Shown: one piece after another, positions 1-9,122 of the stretch
How positions within the stretch are numbered: position 1 is the stretch's first letter
Layout of the letters: every line of letters begins with the position of its first letter
DNA from: Prosthecobacter sp.
GTDB taxonomy: Bacteria > Verrucomicrobiota > Verrucomicrobiia > Verrucomicrobiales > Verrucomicrobiaceae
Direction of reading: 5' to 3'
Assembly: GCF_029946185.1 (NCBI RefSeq)
Contig: NZ_JAQSEA010000143.1
Coordinates: 1-39,000, forward strand
Length of the DNA stretch: 39,000 nucleotides
Made by a program: the position numbers and the translations under genes
Notes under the pieces: generated by a model
What the model saw: only the letters and a program-made list of their open reading frames with translations
What the model was told of the DNA's origin: nothing
Databases searched by the model: none

Positions 1-608
1 ACGATGGCGGCGATGCGCTGGCGGTCTTCTGCGGTCAAGGAGTGGAGGGCGTCAAGACTTGAGACGGTGATGACGCGGTAGCCGAAATCATTGCCACTGC
101 CTTTGAAGAGGGGGATGCCGCCCAGGCTTGCTGCGCCGAGAGTATCGCCGTGGTAGGCGCGGTCGAAGGCGATCAGGGTGTCACGCTGCGGCCTGCCGTT
201 TTGCTTCCAGTACTGCAGGGCCATGCGCACGGCGGACTCAATGGCGGTGGAGCCGTTGTCAGTGAAAAAGGCACGCGTGATTTTCCCGCCGGGGAGGAGA
301 TCAACGAGTTCCTTGGCCAGGCGGATGGCGGGCTCGTTGGTGAAGCCGAGAAAGGAGGTGTGGGCCACCTTGCCGAGCTGCTCGATGATGGCGGCATTGA
401 TGACCGGATGCGTGTGGCCGTGGGAGTTCGTCCAGATGGAGGCGTTGCCGTCGAGATACTCATTGCCGAACTGATCGCGCAGGGTGCAGCCATGCCCCGC
501 GACGAGCATGAGAGGGGTGTGATCCGGCGCGCACCACTGCCGCATGGGGGTGAAGGGGTGCCAGAGATGTTTTTGATCGAGGGAGGTCAGGTCCGAGGGA
601 GATGGCAT
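1..608 (-). CDS. bioA: Adenosylmethionine-8-amino-7-oxononanoate aminotransferase, N-terminal part (runs off the window)
   Basis: The product is a PLP-dependent aminotransferase that converts KAPA to DAPA with SAM as amino donor, in cytoplasmic biotin synthesis. About 202 N-terminal residues are visible. The BioA signature HLWHPFTPM lies at residues 14-22, followed by GNEYLDGNASIWTNSHGH, a FTDNGSTAIESAVRMAL stretch (PLP phosphate-binding region) and AYHGDTLGAAS (region of the PLP-stacking Tyr). The catalytic lysine would lie beyond base 1 and cannot be seen. The ATG at 608 fits the family N-terminus and begins 15 bases after the stop of the symporter gene, so both are probably on one transcript. 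Reading is open to the window edge. The family call is firm; whether other bio genes follow is unknown. Confidence 0.9.
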   Translation of the reverse strand, partial: MPSPSDLTSLDQKHLWHPFTPMRQWCAPDHTPLMLVAGHGCTLRDQFGNEYLDGNASIWTNSHGHTHPVINAAIIEQLGKVAHTSFLGFTNEPAIRLAKELVDLLPGGKITRAFFTDNGSTAIESAVRMALQYWKQNGRPQRDTLIAFDRAYHGDTLGAASLGGIPLFKGSGNDFGYRVITVSSLDALHSLTAEDRQRIAAI

Positions 609-623
609 GAGGCGGGCGTTCTT

Positions 624-2162
624 TTACATTTCGCCTGTGCGATGTTTTGACCAGGTATTCACGATCCAAGAACCTGTCACGCCGATGAAAATATTCAGCA
701 GCAGTCCGTAGAGGCCGGGGTGGAAGCCGGAGTTCTTCAGCAGCGTCAAAAATCCATCCCCTTTGGCCGGCACCCAGAAAAATAGGAGGGCAAACACCAG
801 TCCGGCGAACATGCCTGCAAACACGGGTCCGGCGCGCATGCGCTGCCAGTGAATCGCGATCATGAAGGCGGGGGCAAGCTGGAGGAGCATGTCGAATTTC
901 ATTTCCAGCAGCTCCACGAGGGTCAGTTTGGTGCCGGAGTTGTTGAGCCAGATCGCCAGCGCTGCAAGTGCGACGACGAAGATCGTTGAAATCCATTTGC
1001 CGAGGCTGGTCAGGGAGGCCTGACTGGCCTCCGGCCGCACAAAGCCCATGTACAAGTCCTTCGTCACCATGCTGGACATGGACAGCAGAGTGGAGTCTGC
1101 GGTGGACATGATGGCGCCAAGAATCGCGGCAAAGATGAGCACCACGAGAGCATAGCCGAAGGCGCTCTGCTCCTGGATGTGGCGCAGCATCACTCCCAGC
1201 ACGGCATCTGAGCTGGCGCCTTGGAGTTCTCCTGCCAGATGCGCCGCCGCCGTCACTCCCACCAGCACAGCAATCAGCGCCGTACACAGCGGCATGAAGG
1301 CCATCACCGCCAGGCTCTTGCGCAGCGTCTTCGCCGACCTCGCCGCATAGATCCGCTGGATCGCCTGCGGATACAGCGCCGCACCCACACCCAGCAGAAG
1401 GATGTAGCTGATCCAACTTCGTACCTCCGGTGCTTTCGGCGGCAGCACTTTTTCAGGGGCGATCTGCAGCAGCGTGCGCGTCGTCTGCTCCATGCTGCCG
1501 TACTCTTTGAAGATCAGCACCAGCAGGACCATAAAACCCAGCGCGAGTACTCCGCCCTGAATCACATCTGTCCAGGCCACGGCGCGGAAGCCGCCCATGT
1601 TCTCATACACCAGCATGATGCCGGCCAGCACCACGACGCCCCACAGGAAGGCCGTCTCGGGGTCCAGAGTGGTCAAGCCCTCCACGGCACGTCCCATCGC
1701 CGTGAGCTGAGCAAGGTAAAAATTCATCAGCGAGGCCACCATGATCAAAGTGGCCAGCAGATTCAGTCCGCGATGATTGAAACGGTGCGCGAGGTAGTCT
1801 GTGGGCGTGATGAACGCATGCTGCTTCGCCAGTTTGAACAGCTTTGGGGCGAACAGCAGGTAGGTCACGACGATCGTGGTCATGAAGTGCACGCAGGTCA
1901 GCCAGGCAAAACCGATGCGGTACGCCTTGCCTGAGAATCCCAGGATGGTGTTGCCGCTATACTGCGTGGCAAACAGCGTCAGCAGCAGCACGAAGAAGCC
2001 CACGCCTGATCCGCCGATGAAATGATCGCGCAGCGAGTTCTCCTTCTTGGCCCGCATCCCCAGCCAGCCGATCCCGACCATGGACAGCAGATACACAGCA
2101 ATGAACGCCAGCGCTCCTGCGCCAAACGGAATGACATTGGTCTCCGCAGCAGCAGCGATCAT
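624..2162 (-). CDS. Sodium:solute symporter family (SSS) transporter
   Basis: This 512-aa protein is an inner-membrane cation-coupled transporter with about 13 hydrophobic segments. Family hallmarks include the N-terminal GIGWLGMRAKKENSLRDHFIGG, which precedes the second helix, then TQYSGNTILGFSGKAYRIG in the core, AWTDVIQGGVL, and the late ILGAIMSTADSTLLSMSSMVTKDLY, typical of SSS proteins near the Na2-site helix. The substrate cannot be read from sequence; the architecture is like PanF or other organic-acid, amino-acid or vitamin symporters. The ATG at 2162 overlaps the stop of the upstream DUF3311-like gene as ATGA, indicating translational coupling. bioA follows 15 bases downstream, so a link to biotin-precursor uptake is possible but speculative. 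Confidence 0.88.
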   Translation of the reverse strand: MIAAAAETNVIPFGAGALAFIAVYLLSMVGIGWLGMRAKKENSLRDHFIGGSGVGFFVLLLTLFATQYSGNTILGFSGKAYRIGFAWLTCVHFMTTIVVTYLLFAPKLFKLAKQHAFITPTDYLAHRFNHRGLNLLATLIMVASLMNFYLAQLTAMGRAVEGLTTLDPETAFLWGVVVLAGIMLVYENMGGFRAVAWTDVIQGGVLALGFMVLLVLIFKEYGSMEQTTRTLLQIAPEKVLPPKAPEVRSWISYILLLGVGAALYPQAIQRIYAARSAKTLRKSLAVMAFMPLCTALIAVLVGVTAAAHLAGELQGASSDAVLGVMLRHIQEQSAFGYALVVLIFAAILGAIMSTADSTLLSMSSMVTKDLYMGFVRPEASQASLTSLGKWISTIFVVALAALAIWLNNSGTKLTLVELLEMKFDMLLQLAPAFMIAIHWQRMRAGPVFAGMFAGLVFALLFFWVPAKGDGFLTLLKNSGFHPGLYGLLLNIFIGVTGSWIVNTWSKHRTGEM

Positions 2163-2383
2163 GCCTCGTCCTCCTCTTCATCATCGGGCCAGCGGCAGAT
2201 AAAGAGCCATGCGGTGAAACACGAGACCGCGAACGAACCGGAGACGGAGACCACCACCCACAGAGGAAATCCAATCACCATGCGCGTGTCCGCTGCGGGC
2301 CAGTACCAGGGGATGGAAATTCCGGCGAGCAGGGCATACACGGCCCAGATCCACCAGGAGAGATAATTGTGCGGACGTTTCAT
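2159..2383 (-). CDS. DUF3311-like small membrane protein, partner of the SSS symporter
   Basis: This 74-aa protein has two predicted membrane helices (about residues 8-24 and 33-58) with a PWYWPAADTRMVIGFPLWV linker, and ends in a very acidic cytoplasmic tail (DDEEEDEA). Small proteins of the DUF3311/YhdT kind usually sit directly before an SSS symporter, as here. They may stabilise or regulate the transporter, but no mechanism is established. The ATG at 2383 is preferred over the TTG one codon upstream. The gene overlaps the symporter start by four bases (ATGA). The 79-base gap behind it (2384-2462) holds nothing I recognise. Confidence 0.72.
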   Translation of the reverse strand: MKRPHNYLSWWIWAVYALLAGISIPWYWPAADTRMVIGFPLWVVVSVSGSFAVSCFTAWLFICRWPDDEEEDEA

Positions 2384-2462
2384 CAATGGGGCGATCCATG
2401 ACGGCGGCGGGATGGTTTGTCGAGCGGGAAGACGGAACCGCTTGGACGAGCTCCGTCGGGCT

Positions 2463-5400
2463 TCACTTCGCCAGAAGCTTCTTCACCATCTCCGCGACTT
2501 CCTTCGCCCCACCGGGCTCATAGCCGGACTTCACATACGCCACCTTGCCATCCGGGCCGATGACGACGGTATGGGGGATGCCTTCAACTCCGAAATTCTG
2601 ACCGACGCGTTGATTGGCATCTAGGGCGACTTCAAATTTCCAGCCGCGGGTTTCGAGGAAGGTTTTCACGGTCTCCTTGTCTTCGGCCTGATTGATCCCG
2701 ATGAAGCGGACTTTGTTCGAATCGAAGGCCGCCATTTCATCCATCATCTGCGGCAATGATTTGATGCAGGGACCGCACCACGTGGCCCAGAAGTCGAGGA
2801 CGATGACTTTGCCCTTCTCCTTGCCCAGATCAAAATCCCCACCGGCGAGCAGCGGCAGTTTGAACGGCTTCGCATCTTGGTTGAGCAGCGGCGAGCTTTG
2901 CCCGCCGGATTCAGGAAGCACGGGTTCAGGGGCGAACTTCAGCTTCCATTCACGCAGGGCCAGCATGGTGGCGCTGTCTGGCGGGGAGCTGGTGCGAATC
3001 ACATAAATCTGCGACAGCGGCACGCGGCAGCTGCCGAGGAGCGGACTGGTGCCGAACACGGCATCATTGGCGAAGCGCTCCACCTTTAACCCAAGGCGTC
3101 CGCCGTTGTTCAGCAGCAGCCAGTGGGTGATGACAGGCGGCATATCTTCATTGTCCTGGGCTACGAAGGCGGCGCTGACGGCGTCTGCGGGTTTGATCAA
3201 CCACACAGCGGCCTTCACGCGGTCGCGCGGCACCTGGATGGTTTCCATACCGGAGCGTATGGCAAAATGCTGCGCCGTGGCAGCTTCGATCACGCCGCGC
3301 AGCAGGTCACCGTTCGCGGCGAGCAGGGCATGGCGCGGCGGGTCTTCTTTGCGGAAGCGCGGGACGGTTAGGGCATGCTCCTTGGCCCGTGCATCCACAA
3401 GGGGGACGGCGACACGTCCGGGTGCGATGCGTGCGCTGAAGGCGTTGATCTTCACCGCGCGCTCCCCATTTCCCCACAGGCTGAACGGCTCGATGATGAT
3501 GCCGCTGCCGGAGCGCATTTTCGGAGTGAGCGGAATTTTCCGCGCGGAGACGCCATTGAAGAAAACTTCGAGGGTGTTCTCCGCGATGGCGATGCGTACC
3601 GGCATTGACGCGCTGGTGCGCAGGCGGAACTGCCGGTCCATCTGCTCATTGGCGGCTTCGAGGCCGAAGCAGACCTCGCTGCCCATGTGGCCAAACAGGA
3701 GGTTCGTGCTCGGCGCGGCCGGATTGATGCCGTCGCAGAACAAACGCATCCGCAGGGCAGAGAAGCCGTTGTTGAGCAGGGTGAAGTTGATTTCATTCAC
3801 CTGCATGAAGGCGGGATGTCCCCATGAACCGCCGGTGGTGAAATCGATCCCGGCCTTGCCGTTGCGTTTCACCTGCTCGGCTTTGCCACGCACGCGCTGC
3901 CAGCCTGGATCTTCGAAGCCGTCGAGATTCAAGGATGCCCCCACGAACTGGATCGCCTGAAGCTTTTCGCTGGGCAGTTGTTTCAGGGCAGACACGTCGG
4001 ATTCCAAATCCACGTGTTTCGCATCAATGGCCCGCAGCCTGCCGGGGACGACATCACCGTCATGAAGATAAAACAAGGCCTCGCTACGCATGCCCGCCGG
4101 CTTGTCTGCCACCGCACGGGTGATTTCCATCTCGCCCGTGCTGGTCATGGCGACTGGTTTCAGCGCGCCAAAAGGCTTCCAGAGCGGCTGCGTCTCGCCG
4201 TCGGCGGCGAGTGTGCCGTGCAGCAGATTTTTGTTGATGGTGAGGGTGTCGAGCGTTGCGAGGTCGATCTTCTGTTCGGTGGTCTCGAAGCCTTTAAACT
4301 GGAGGTGATGCAGCGTGGTGATCTTGAAATTGACCGGCGTGGTGGAAAACGTGGTGTTAAACGTGGCCACTTCATTGCGCACCTGCACCAGCGTCCCGTT
4401 GATCCATTCACCATCCGTGAACCACATCTCCGTGAGCGGCTGTGCGGCTTGGTAAAACGGTGAGGCTTCATGGGTCATCTCCACCGCCAGCACCTTGTCC
4501 CATGGCAGGCTGGCCTCCTTGCCATCCAATGCACGCACGGTCAGAGACGTGGCGTCGGCGCGCACGGCTTTCGCCTTGAGGTAGCGCCCGTCAGTGAGTT
4601 CGATGCGTGGCCGCACATCGGTGAGGTCCTCGGGAAGTGAGCCATCCCATTCACGGACTCGCAGCGCCTCCAAGGTCAGATCAGGCCCCTTGTTTAACAG
4701 AGTCAGGCCGGTGGGGCTGGCTTCTGCAGCGCGGTCGGCAGCATCCGCCTTTGCCTGTGCCACAGCATCAACCCGGCCTTGGACTGCGTCTTGCACCACA
4801 CCGAGCAGCGCACCAAAAAGACCACCACCGCCGGCTGGGGCGTCTGCTTTTTTTTCTTCGGCCTTCGCTTCAGGCTCCGCCGCGTCCACCGGCGGCTTGG
4901 TTGTTTGCGCCAGCTTTTTGCCGTCTGCTCCATAGATCGAGCACAGGCCGGTTTGACGATTCCAGAACAAGGTTAGCGTGACACGACGCACGTCGTTGCT
5001 GAGTTTTTGCGCACTTTCAAACACGCGGCCTTGCAGCACCACGTCATCCACCCAGGTCTCCACGATCACACGATCATCATCCGACGCCTTGAGTTCGATT
5101 TTAAACTCCGGCCTGACCGTCGAGCTCAGGGTGAACTGCATTTCCACCAGTTCAGGAGATTCAAGGGGAAGACTGACGCGGTGATTCCAACCCACCTGCT
5201 GCAACGCCGCGCCGGGCACCATGCGCCAGAGCTTCTCTTTGACGGGCGCACTTTGGTTGTTCTCAGCCGGGATTTCGGTCCAGCCGCTGGTGCCTGCCAG
5301 TGCGGGGAAGGGCATGCCTTTGGCTTTCAGGCGCTGCACGCTGACCACCGAGTCACGCAGTACCTGGATGCTGCCAAAGCGCGCGGATTTCACGCTCAGT

Positions 5401-5690
5401 GTCTTCTCATCCAGCCCGGTGACCGTGCCAAACAGGCGGCTGCCGTCGGCGAGGCGAATGCTGAAGGCTTCTTCGGTTTTGGCATCTGTCTTGTGCCGGT
5501 TCACGCGCTTGAGCACGTCCATGCTCACCTGGAAATCCTCGCTGAACATGGGGGTGCGCCAGATCACATGACCGTTTTCGGCACCCACAAAATGTCCGCC
5601 GACCCACTCGCCGTTCTGCCAGTGCAGCTCGGAAGCGTGGCTGCTGCCGCCCACCATCAGCAGCGCAGTGATGAGGAGTTTAGCGTTCAT
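2463..5690 (-). CDS. Secreted multi-repeat protein with C-terminal TlpA/ResA-type thioredoxin domain
   Basis: This 1075-aa protein begins with a signal peptide (about residues 1-19). At least seven short beta-rich modules of about 45 residues share an 'xDG-x3-G' core, for example near residues 27, 82, 366, 424, 541, 794 and 861 (NGEWVGG, DGSRLFG, DGRYLK, DGEWING, DGDVVPG, NGDLLRG, NGGRLG). Two longer stretches, about 130-345 and 595-780, look like concanavalin-type beta-sandwiches. An Ala/Lys/Glu-rich linker with AGGGGLFGALLG lies near 270-320. The last 130 residues are a thioredoxin fold of the TlpA/ResA/AhpC type, with the redox motif WCGPC near residue 970 and the cis-proline segment GIPHTVVIGPDG. 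It probably acts outside the cytoplasmic membrane as a thiol-disulfide oxidoreductase tethered to a binding scaffold. It overlaps the preceding toroid gene by 11 bases and is the last gene of the MoxR operon. Confidence 0.8.
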   Translation of the reverse strand: MNAKLLITALLMVGGSSHASELHWQNGEWVGGHFVGAENGHVIWRTPMFSEDFQVSMDVLKRVNRHKTDAKTEEAFSIRLADGSRLFGTVTGLDEKTLSVKSARFGSIQVLRDSVVSVQRLKAKGMPFPALAGTSGWTEIPAENNQSAPVKEKLWRMVPGAALQQVGWNHRVSLPLESPELVEMQFTLSSTVRPEFKIELKASDDDRVIVETWVDDVVLQGRVFESAQKLSNDVRRVTLTLFWNRQTGLCSIYGADGKKLAQTTKPPVDAAEPEAKAEEKKADAPAGGGGLFGALLGVVQDAVQGRVDAVAQAKADAADRAAEASPTGLTLLNKGPDLTLEALRVREWDGSLPEDLTDVRPRIELTDGRYLKAKAVRADATSLTVRALDGKEASLPWDKVLAVEMTHEASPFYQAAQPLTEMWFTDGEWINGTLVQVRNEVATFNTTFSTTPVNFKITTLHHLQFKGFETTEQKIDLATLDTLTINKNLLHGTLAADGETQPLWKPFGALKPVAMTSTGEMEITRAVADKPAGMRSEALFYLHDGDVVPGRLRAIDAKHVDLESDVSALKQLPSEKLQAIQFVGASLNLDGFEDPGWQRVRGKAEQVKRNGKAGIDFTTGGSWGHPAFMQVNEINFTLLNNGFSALRMRLFCDGINPAAPSTNLLFGHMGSEVCFGLEAANEQMDRQFRLRTSASMPVRIAIAENTLEVFFNGVSARKIPLTPKMRSGSGIIIEPFSLWGNGERAVKINAFSARIAPGRVAVPLVDARAKEHALTVPRFRKEDPPRHALLAANGDLLRGVIEAATAQHFAIRSGMETIQVPRDRVKAAVWLIKPADAVSAAFVAQDNEDMPPVITHWLLLNNGGRLGLKVERFANDAVFGTSPLLGSCRVPLSQIYVIRTSSPPDSATMLALREWKLKFAPEPVLPESGGQSSPLLNQDAKPFKLPLLAGGDFDLGKEKGKVIVLDFWATWCGPCIKSLPQMMDEMAAFDSNKVRFIGINQAEDKETVKTFLETRGWKFEVALDANQRVGQNFGVEGIPHTVVIGPDGKVAYVKSGYEPGGAKEVAEMVKKLLAK

Positions 5691-6774
5691 AGATCGGCAG
5701 GAAACGGTAGTTTAAAGCCAGGGCCAGCAGGGACATGCCGGTCTCGTACGCGCCACCACCAAAGCTGCCGTCCGCAGACTGGCTCTCGCCCAGCGCGCGT
5801 GCTGTGGCGGCGTTCCATTTTTGCCAGGAGGCATAGTCACCCTGAAACAAGGCCTGGGCCATGTAGTAGCGGAAATATTCCTTGTAGCTGCCCTCGCTGT
5901 GCTCCAGACGGTCGGAGATGTGCTTGAGCGTGGCCTTGAACTCCTCGCTGTCCTTGTGCTTGGAAACGGCGGCCACCAGAGTGGCGATGGCGCTGCGGTT
6001 CATCGATTCACCAAAGCCGCCGAAACCCCCGGCATAGGCCACGCTGCCATCCTTGCCGGTGCTGCGCCGCATGTAGTTCAGCGCGTTGTCGATGACTTCA
6101 TCGGGCACGGCCATTCCCGCGTTGCGCGCGGCGAGCAGTCCCATCAGCACGGCACCGGTCACCGAGGTGTCCGCGTCAGTGGAGTTGGGCATGTACCGCC
6201 AGCCGCCCCAGCGGTTCGCTTTCTGCGCGGTACCGGCGCAACGGATCGCGAGATCGAGCGCCTGGCCGATCGTGCGCAACGGCTTGCCGCCCTCCCACAG
6301 CAGAGATTCGTCCACCGCGCCGTAGGCTTCGGAAAGCGAGAGCATGGCAAAGCCGTGATGATACATGCTGTTCGGCAGGTAGCCGCTGGCCGCATCCTGG
6401 CTGCGGATGATGGCACGCAGCGCGCGGCGGATGTTGGGCGCATAACGGCCGAAGTTCGGATCTTCACCGCTGGCGAGAAAGGCCATGAGGCAGATGCCGT
6501 CGATGCCTGCACCATCGTGCCCGCCCTGCCAGCCGCCTGCGTCGCTTTGCTTCGAGGCCAGCCACGCCAGGCCGCGCTCATACACGGTATCGACTTCCTG
6601 AGGGATCGCGCTGCCGAAACGGAGGGATGGGTCTTGGGCGGAGATGTTTGACGAGAGAAGAAGGAATGCCGAAACTGGAATGACGAATGACGAAAATCTG
6701 CGCCAGCAACGCTGGGCGTTGCCGCCGTGTTCGGCTGCCGGTGCGGTCTTCGTCATGGAGGTTTCTTGATTCAT
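5680..6774 (-). CDS. Secreted alpha-alpha toroid protein (prenyltransferase/squalene-cyclase-like repeats)
   Basis: This 364-aa protein has a cationic N-terminus, a hydrophobic export segment (FVIPVSAFLLLSSNISA) and then helical-pair repeats like those of terpenoid cyclases and prenyltransferase beta subunits: GGWQGGHDGAGIDGICLMAFLAS, RWGGWRYMPNSTDADTSVTG, GKDGSVAYAGGFGG and ADGSFGGGAYETGMSLLAL. The DxDD and zinc-ligand sets of true cyclases or prenyltransferases are not evident, so it is more likely a binding scaffold than an enzyme. Proteins of this kind are common in Planctomycetes and Verrucomicrobia. The ATG at 6774 overlaps the stop of the upstream gene (ATGA). A second ATG at 6756 is also possible. 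A longer reading from 7002 would overlap the upstream gene heavily and is rejected. Confidence 0.8.
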   Translation of the reverse strand: MNQETSMTKTAPAAEHGGNAQRCWRRFSSFVIPVSAFLLLSSNISAQDPSLRFGSAIPQEVDTVYERGLAWLASKQSDAGGWQGGHDGAGIDGICLMAFLASGEDPNFGRYAPNIRRALRAIIRSQDAASGYLPNSMYHHGFAMLSLSEAYGAVDESLLWEGGKPLRTIGQALDLAIRCAGTAQKANRWGGWRYMPNSTDADTSVTGAVLMGLLAARNAGMAVPDEVIDNALNYMRRSTGKDGSVAYAGGFGGFGESMNRSAIATLVAAVSKHKDSEEFKATLKHISDRLEHSEGSYKEYFRYYMAQALFQGDYASWQKWNAATARALGESQSADGSFGGGAYETGMSLLALALNYRFLPIYER

Positions 6775-9122
6775 TGTTCGATGATGATTCCCCCGTTGAA
6801 GAAGACCTGGGGGCCGTTGGCCTGCGCACCCTGTTTCTTCCGCTGTTCGTGATTGTTCTTGATGCCCTCCCAGTACTGCATCGCGTCGGGCAGGTCGCGT
6901 TCTTTGCAGAGCTTCCACTGCTCCGGAGTGAGGATGGCCTGCATGTCTTTTTCCGCCACGCCTGCCAGCGGGACGAGGGCGTAGTAGTATTGTAAAAACC
7001 ACTGGCCGGACATGTAGCGTTCGATGTCCGGGAGATATTCGGCCAGCACCTGCTGGACGGCGGCTTCAACTCGGGCGCATTGATCGGCTGAAAGCTTTCG
7101 GCGGCGGTCCAGTTCGGAGACACACATCGCCGCCATGGACTTCAGACGGTACGTTTGCCTCTCTTCCGCCACGTGCTGGAGCTTTTTAAGCTGGGCTGCA
7201 TTCAGTGTGGTTTGCAGCGCCGTTTTCCAGAGTTCTGTGTTTTGCGGCTTGGTTTCCTGACGGCTGAAATTCGCGCGCGAGGTGCCTGCCAGCATCTGCA
7301 GGAGATTCTGGGGAGTGGCGCTCTGCACGGTCTGGCGCACGAAATTTTCGGTGAACTGACGCCAGTAGTCCAGACTGGTCTCCACCGCTCCTTTGGCTGC
7401 TGTGGTGAGTCTTGCGACCGCCGGTTCGGGGAGGGACAGCAGGCGTGAGGCTTCTTCGACTTGCGGCATCATCGCCGCCAGCGTCCTGCTCCGCTCCGCG
7501 ACAAACATCTTGTACAGGTGCTGCGAGATCGCCACTTCCATGTCCGGCACCTCGGGGAAAGTACCGTTTATGTCGGGCATGATATTGCGTGATGAACTGT
7601 TGTTGGAGACGATCAGTTCCTTCCAGTGTTTCAACTGCACATCGTCCAAAATGGCGCGCACCGTCTCATCCTTTACTTTGCCCGCGTTCTGAAACAATTG
7701 GGGGGCATTGTAACTCCAGTACTGCTGACGGCGCTGATCCAGGAGCGGCTTCATCAGCTCTCCCAGCAGAGGTTCAAACTGGATGCGCTGCTCTTGGGAA
7801 AGTGCGAGCATCTTGTCCATTTCTGCCAGGCAGACGCGTGAGATTGCCAGGCTCGCGCGCTGCTCACGCTGCTTGTTTTCGGTCGCCATGCGTGTGCGCT
7901 CCTCTTCAGTCAGCAGCTTCTTGACCCCGTCTGTCCAGATCGGCAGCTTGATGGCCTGGAGATTTTCCATGACGCTAAAATAGACATTCCCACGGACGCG
8001 CTTGCGGTCCGTGACCGAATAATTTCTTGCCTGTTTCAGCCAGCCCACGCGGGCCTGCTTCAGCGATGCTTGAATCGCTTCTTTCGAGAGCTGCTCCAGC
8101 GCCTTTTGCCGCTCCTTGGTCAAGCCCAGCGCCGTGACCATGCCGTCGATCTCCGTACCCATGGCAATCTCCATCTGCTGCTCTGCCTGCTGCTCGGAAG
8201 GCTTGATCATCTCTGCCACCTCGGCTTCCGCCTTGCTACGCTCCTCCTTGTCGATCTTTTTCCATTGGTCGATCTGCTCTGCACGCAGCACGCCAGCCGC
8301 CGCCTTCTCCCAGGCCTTGTCCAAGGCTCCGCCGCGCGGACGATCAAAGCGGATGTAGAATGAACTGCGGGCCATCAGGGTCTCACGGGCTGCGGGCGGA
8401 AGTGTGAGCAGCATGTCGGCGGCCCGTTTTTTCTCCGCGTTGCTGAGCTGGTCCAGCAAGTTGTCCGCCGCCTTGTTCAGGACGGTGGTCTGCGTATCTG
8501 GGAGTTCGAGCCTCTTTTTCATCAGTCCGATCCTGGCACGCAGGTCTTCATTGATCGGTCCGCGTGATTCACGCACCCAGCGTTCGAGATAGGCGGAGAT
8601 TTTTTTTTCCACCTGCTGCCGGTCCTTCACATCCGCCTCATGCCAGGTGGCATAGCGCACTTCGCCGAGAGTGGCTTTCAAAGCAGCGAGCCATGCTGCG
8701 TCTTGATCGGGCGGCGTCCAGTCTTCGATAGGCTCGCCGGGGCCTGCCACTTCCGGCTTCCACAGGCCGATGTGCCGGATGGCCGCCGAGTCGGAGGTGC
8801 GTGTCAGAAAAGTGCGCATCATGACCACGGCCAGCGGCTGCCAGGATTTCAGCGTCGTCTCCACAGCCTTGACGGACTCTTCCAGCAACGCCTTCTTTTC
8901 CTCCGCCGAGAGTTTAACCTCCCCGTCGATGGTTTTGACCACCTCCTCCATGTGGGCCGTGAGCTGCTTCTTCTTTTCCGGTACGCAGGATTGTACAAAC
9001 TCTGCCAGCACCTTTTCGACCGCTTCTGAAAGCGGCTTCTTCAGGTCGGCACGCGACGGCACCTGCGCCTGCGGACCACCTGAAATGGTTAGGACGACGG
9101 ATAGCAGCATCAGCTTGATCAT
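6771..9122 (-). CDS. Secreted, helix-rich protein of unknown function
   Basis: I do not recognise a family for this 783-aa protein. It has a signal peptide (about residues 1-19, ending near GGPQAQ) and is otherwise almost all charged amphipathic helix, rich in Lys, Glu, Gln and Ala. Two segments look like internal copies: one near 429-520 (CLAEMDKMLALSQEQ followed by VRAILDDVQLKHWKEL) and one near 665-765 (CVSELDRRRKLSADQ followed by MQAILTPEQWKLCKER). The motif 'L(S/T)xEQ...W' recurs and resembles periplasmic helical proteins that sense or bind partners. ATGA overlaps on both sides place it firmly in the MoxR/vWA operon, between the DUF4175-like membrane protein and the toroid protein. It may be an extracytoplasmic subunit of the same complex (inference). 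Confidence 0.75.
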   Translation of the reverse strand: MIKLMLLSVVLTISGGPQAQVPSRADLKKPLSEAVEKVLAEFVQSCVPEKKKQLTAHMEEVVKTIDGEVKLSAEEKKALLEESVKAVETTLKSWQPLAVVMMRTFLTRTSDSAAIRHIGLWKPEVAGPGEPIEDWTPPDQDAAWLAALKATLGEVRYATWHEADVKDRQQVEKKISAYLERWVRESRGPINEDLRARIGLMKKRLELPDTQTTVLNKAADNLLDQLSNAEKKRAADMLLTLPPAARETLMARSSFYIRFDRPRGGALDKAWEKAAAGVLRAEQIDQWKKIDKEERSKAEAEVAEMIKPSEQQAEQQMEIAMGTEIDGMVTALGLTKERQKALEQLSKEAIQASLKQARVGWLKQARNYSVTDRKRVRGNVYFSVMENLQAIKLPIWTDGVKKLLTEEERTRMATENKQREQRASLAISRVCLAEMDKMLALSQEQRIQFEPLLGELMKPLLDQRRQQYWSYNAPQLFQNAGKVKDETVRAILDDVQLKHWKELIVSNNSSSRNIMPDINGTFPEVPDMEVAISQHLYKMFVAERSRTLAAMMPQVEEASRLLSLPEPAVARLTTAAKGAVETSLDYWRQFTENFVRQTVQSATPQNLLQMLAGTSRANFSRQETKPQNTELWKTALQTTLNAAQLKKLQHVAEERQTYRLKSMAAMCVSELDRRRKLSADQCARVEAAVQQVLAEYLPDIERYMSGQWFLQYYYALVPLAGVAEKDMQAILTPEQWKLCKERDLPDAMQYWEGIKNNHEQRKKQGAQANGPQVFFNGGIIIEQ

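Noticed and set aside
1221-1934. Plus-strand frame rich in His, Gln and Arg
   Set aside because: It is antisense to the SSS symporter and has the biased composition of a shadow frame; no domain.
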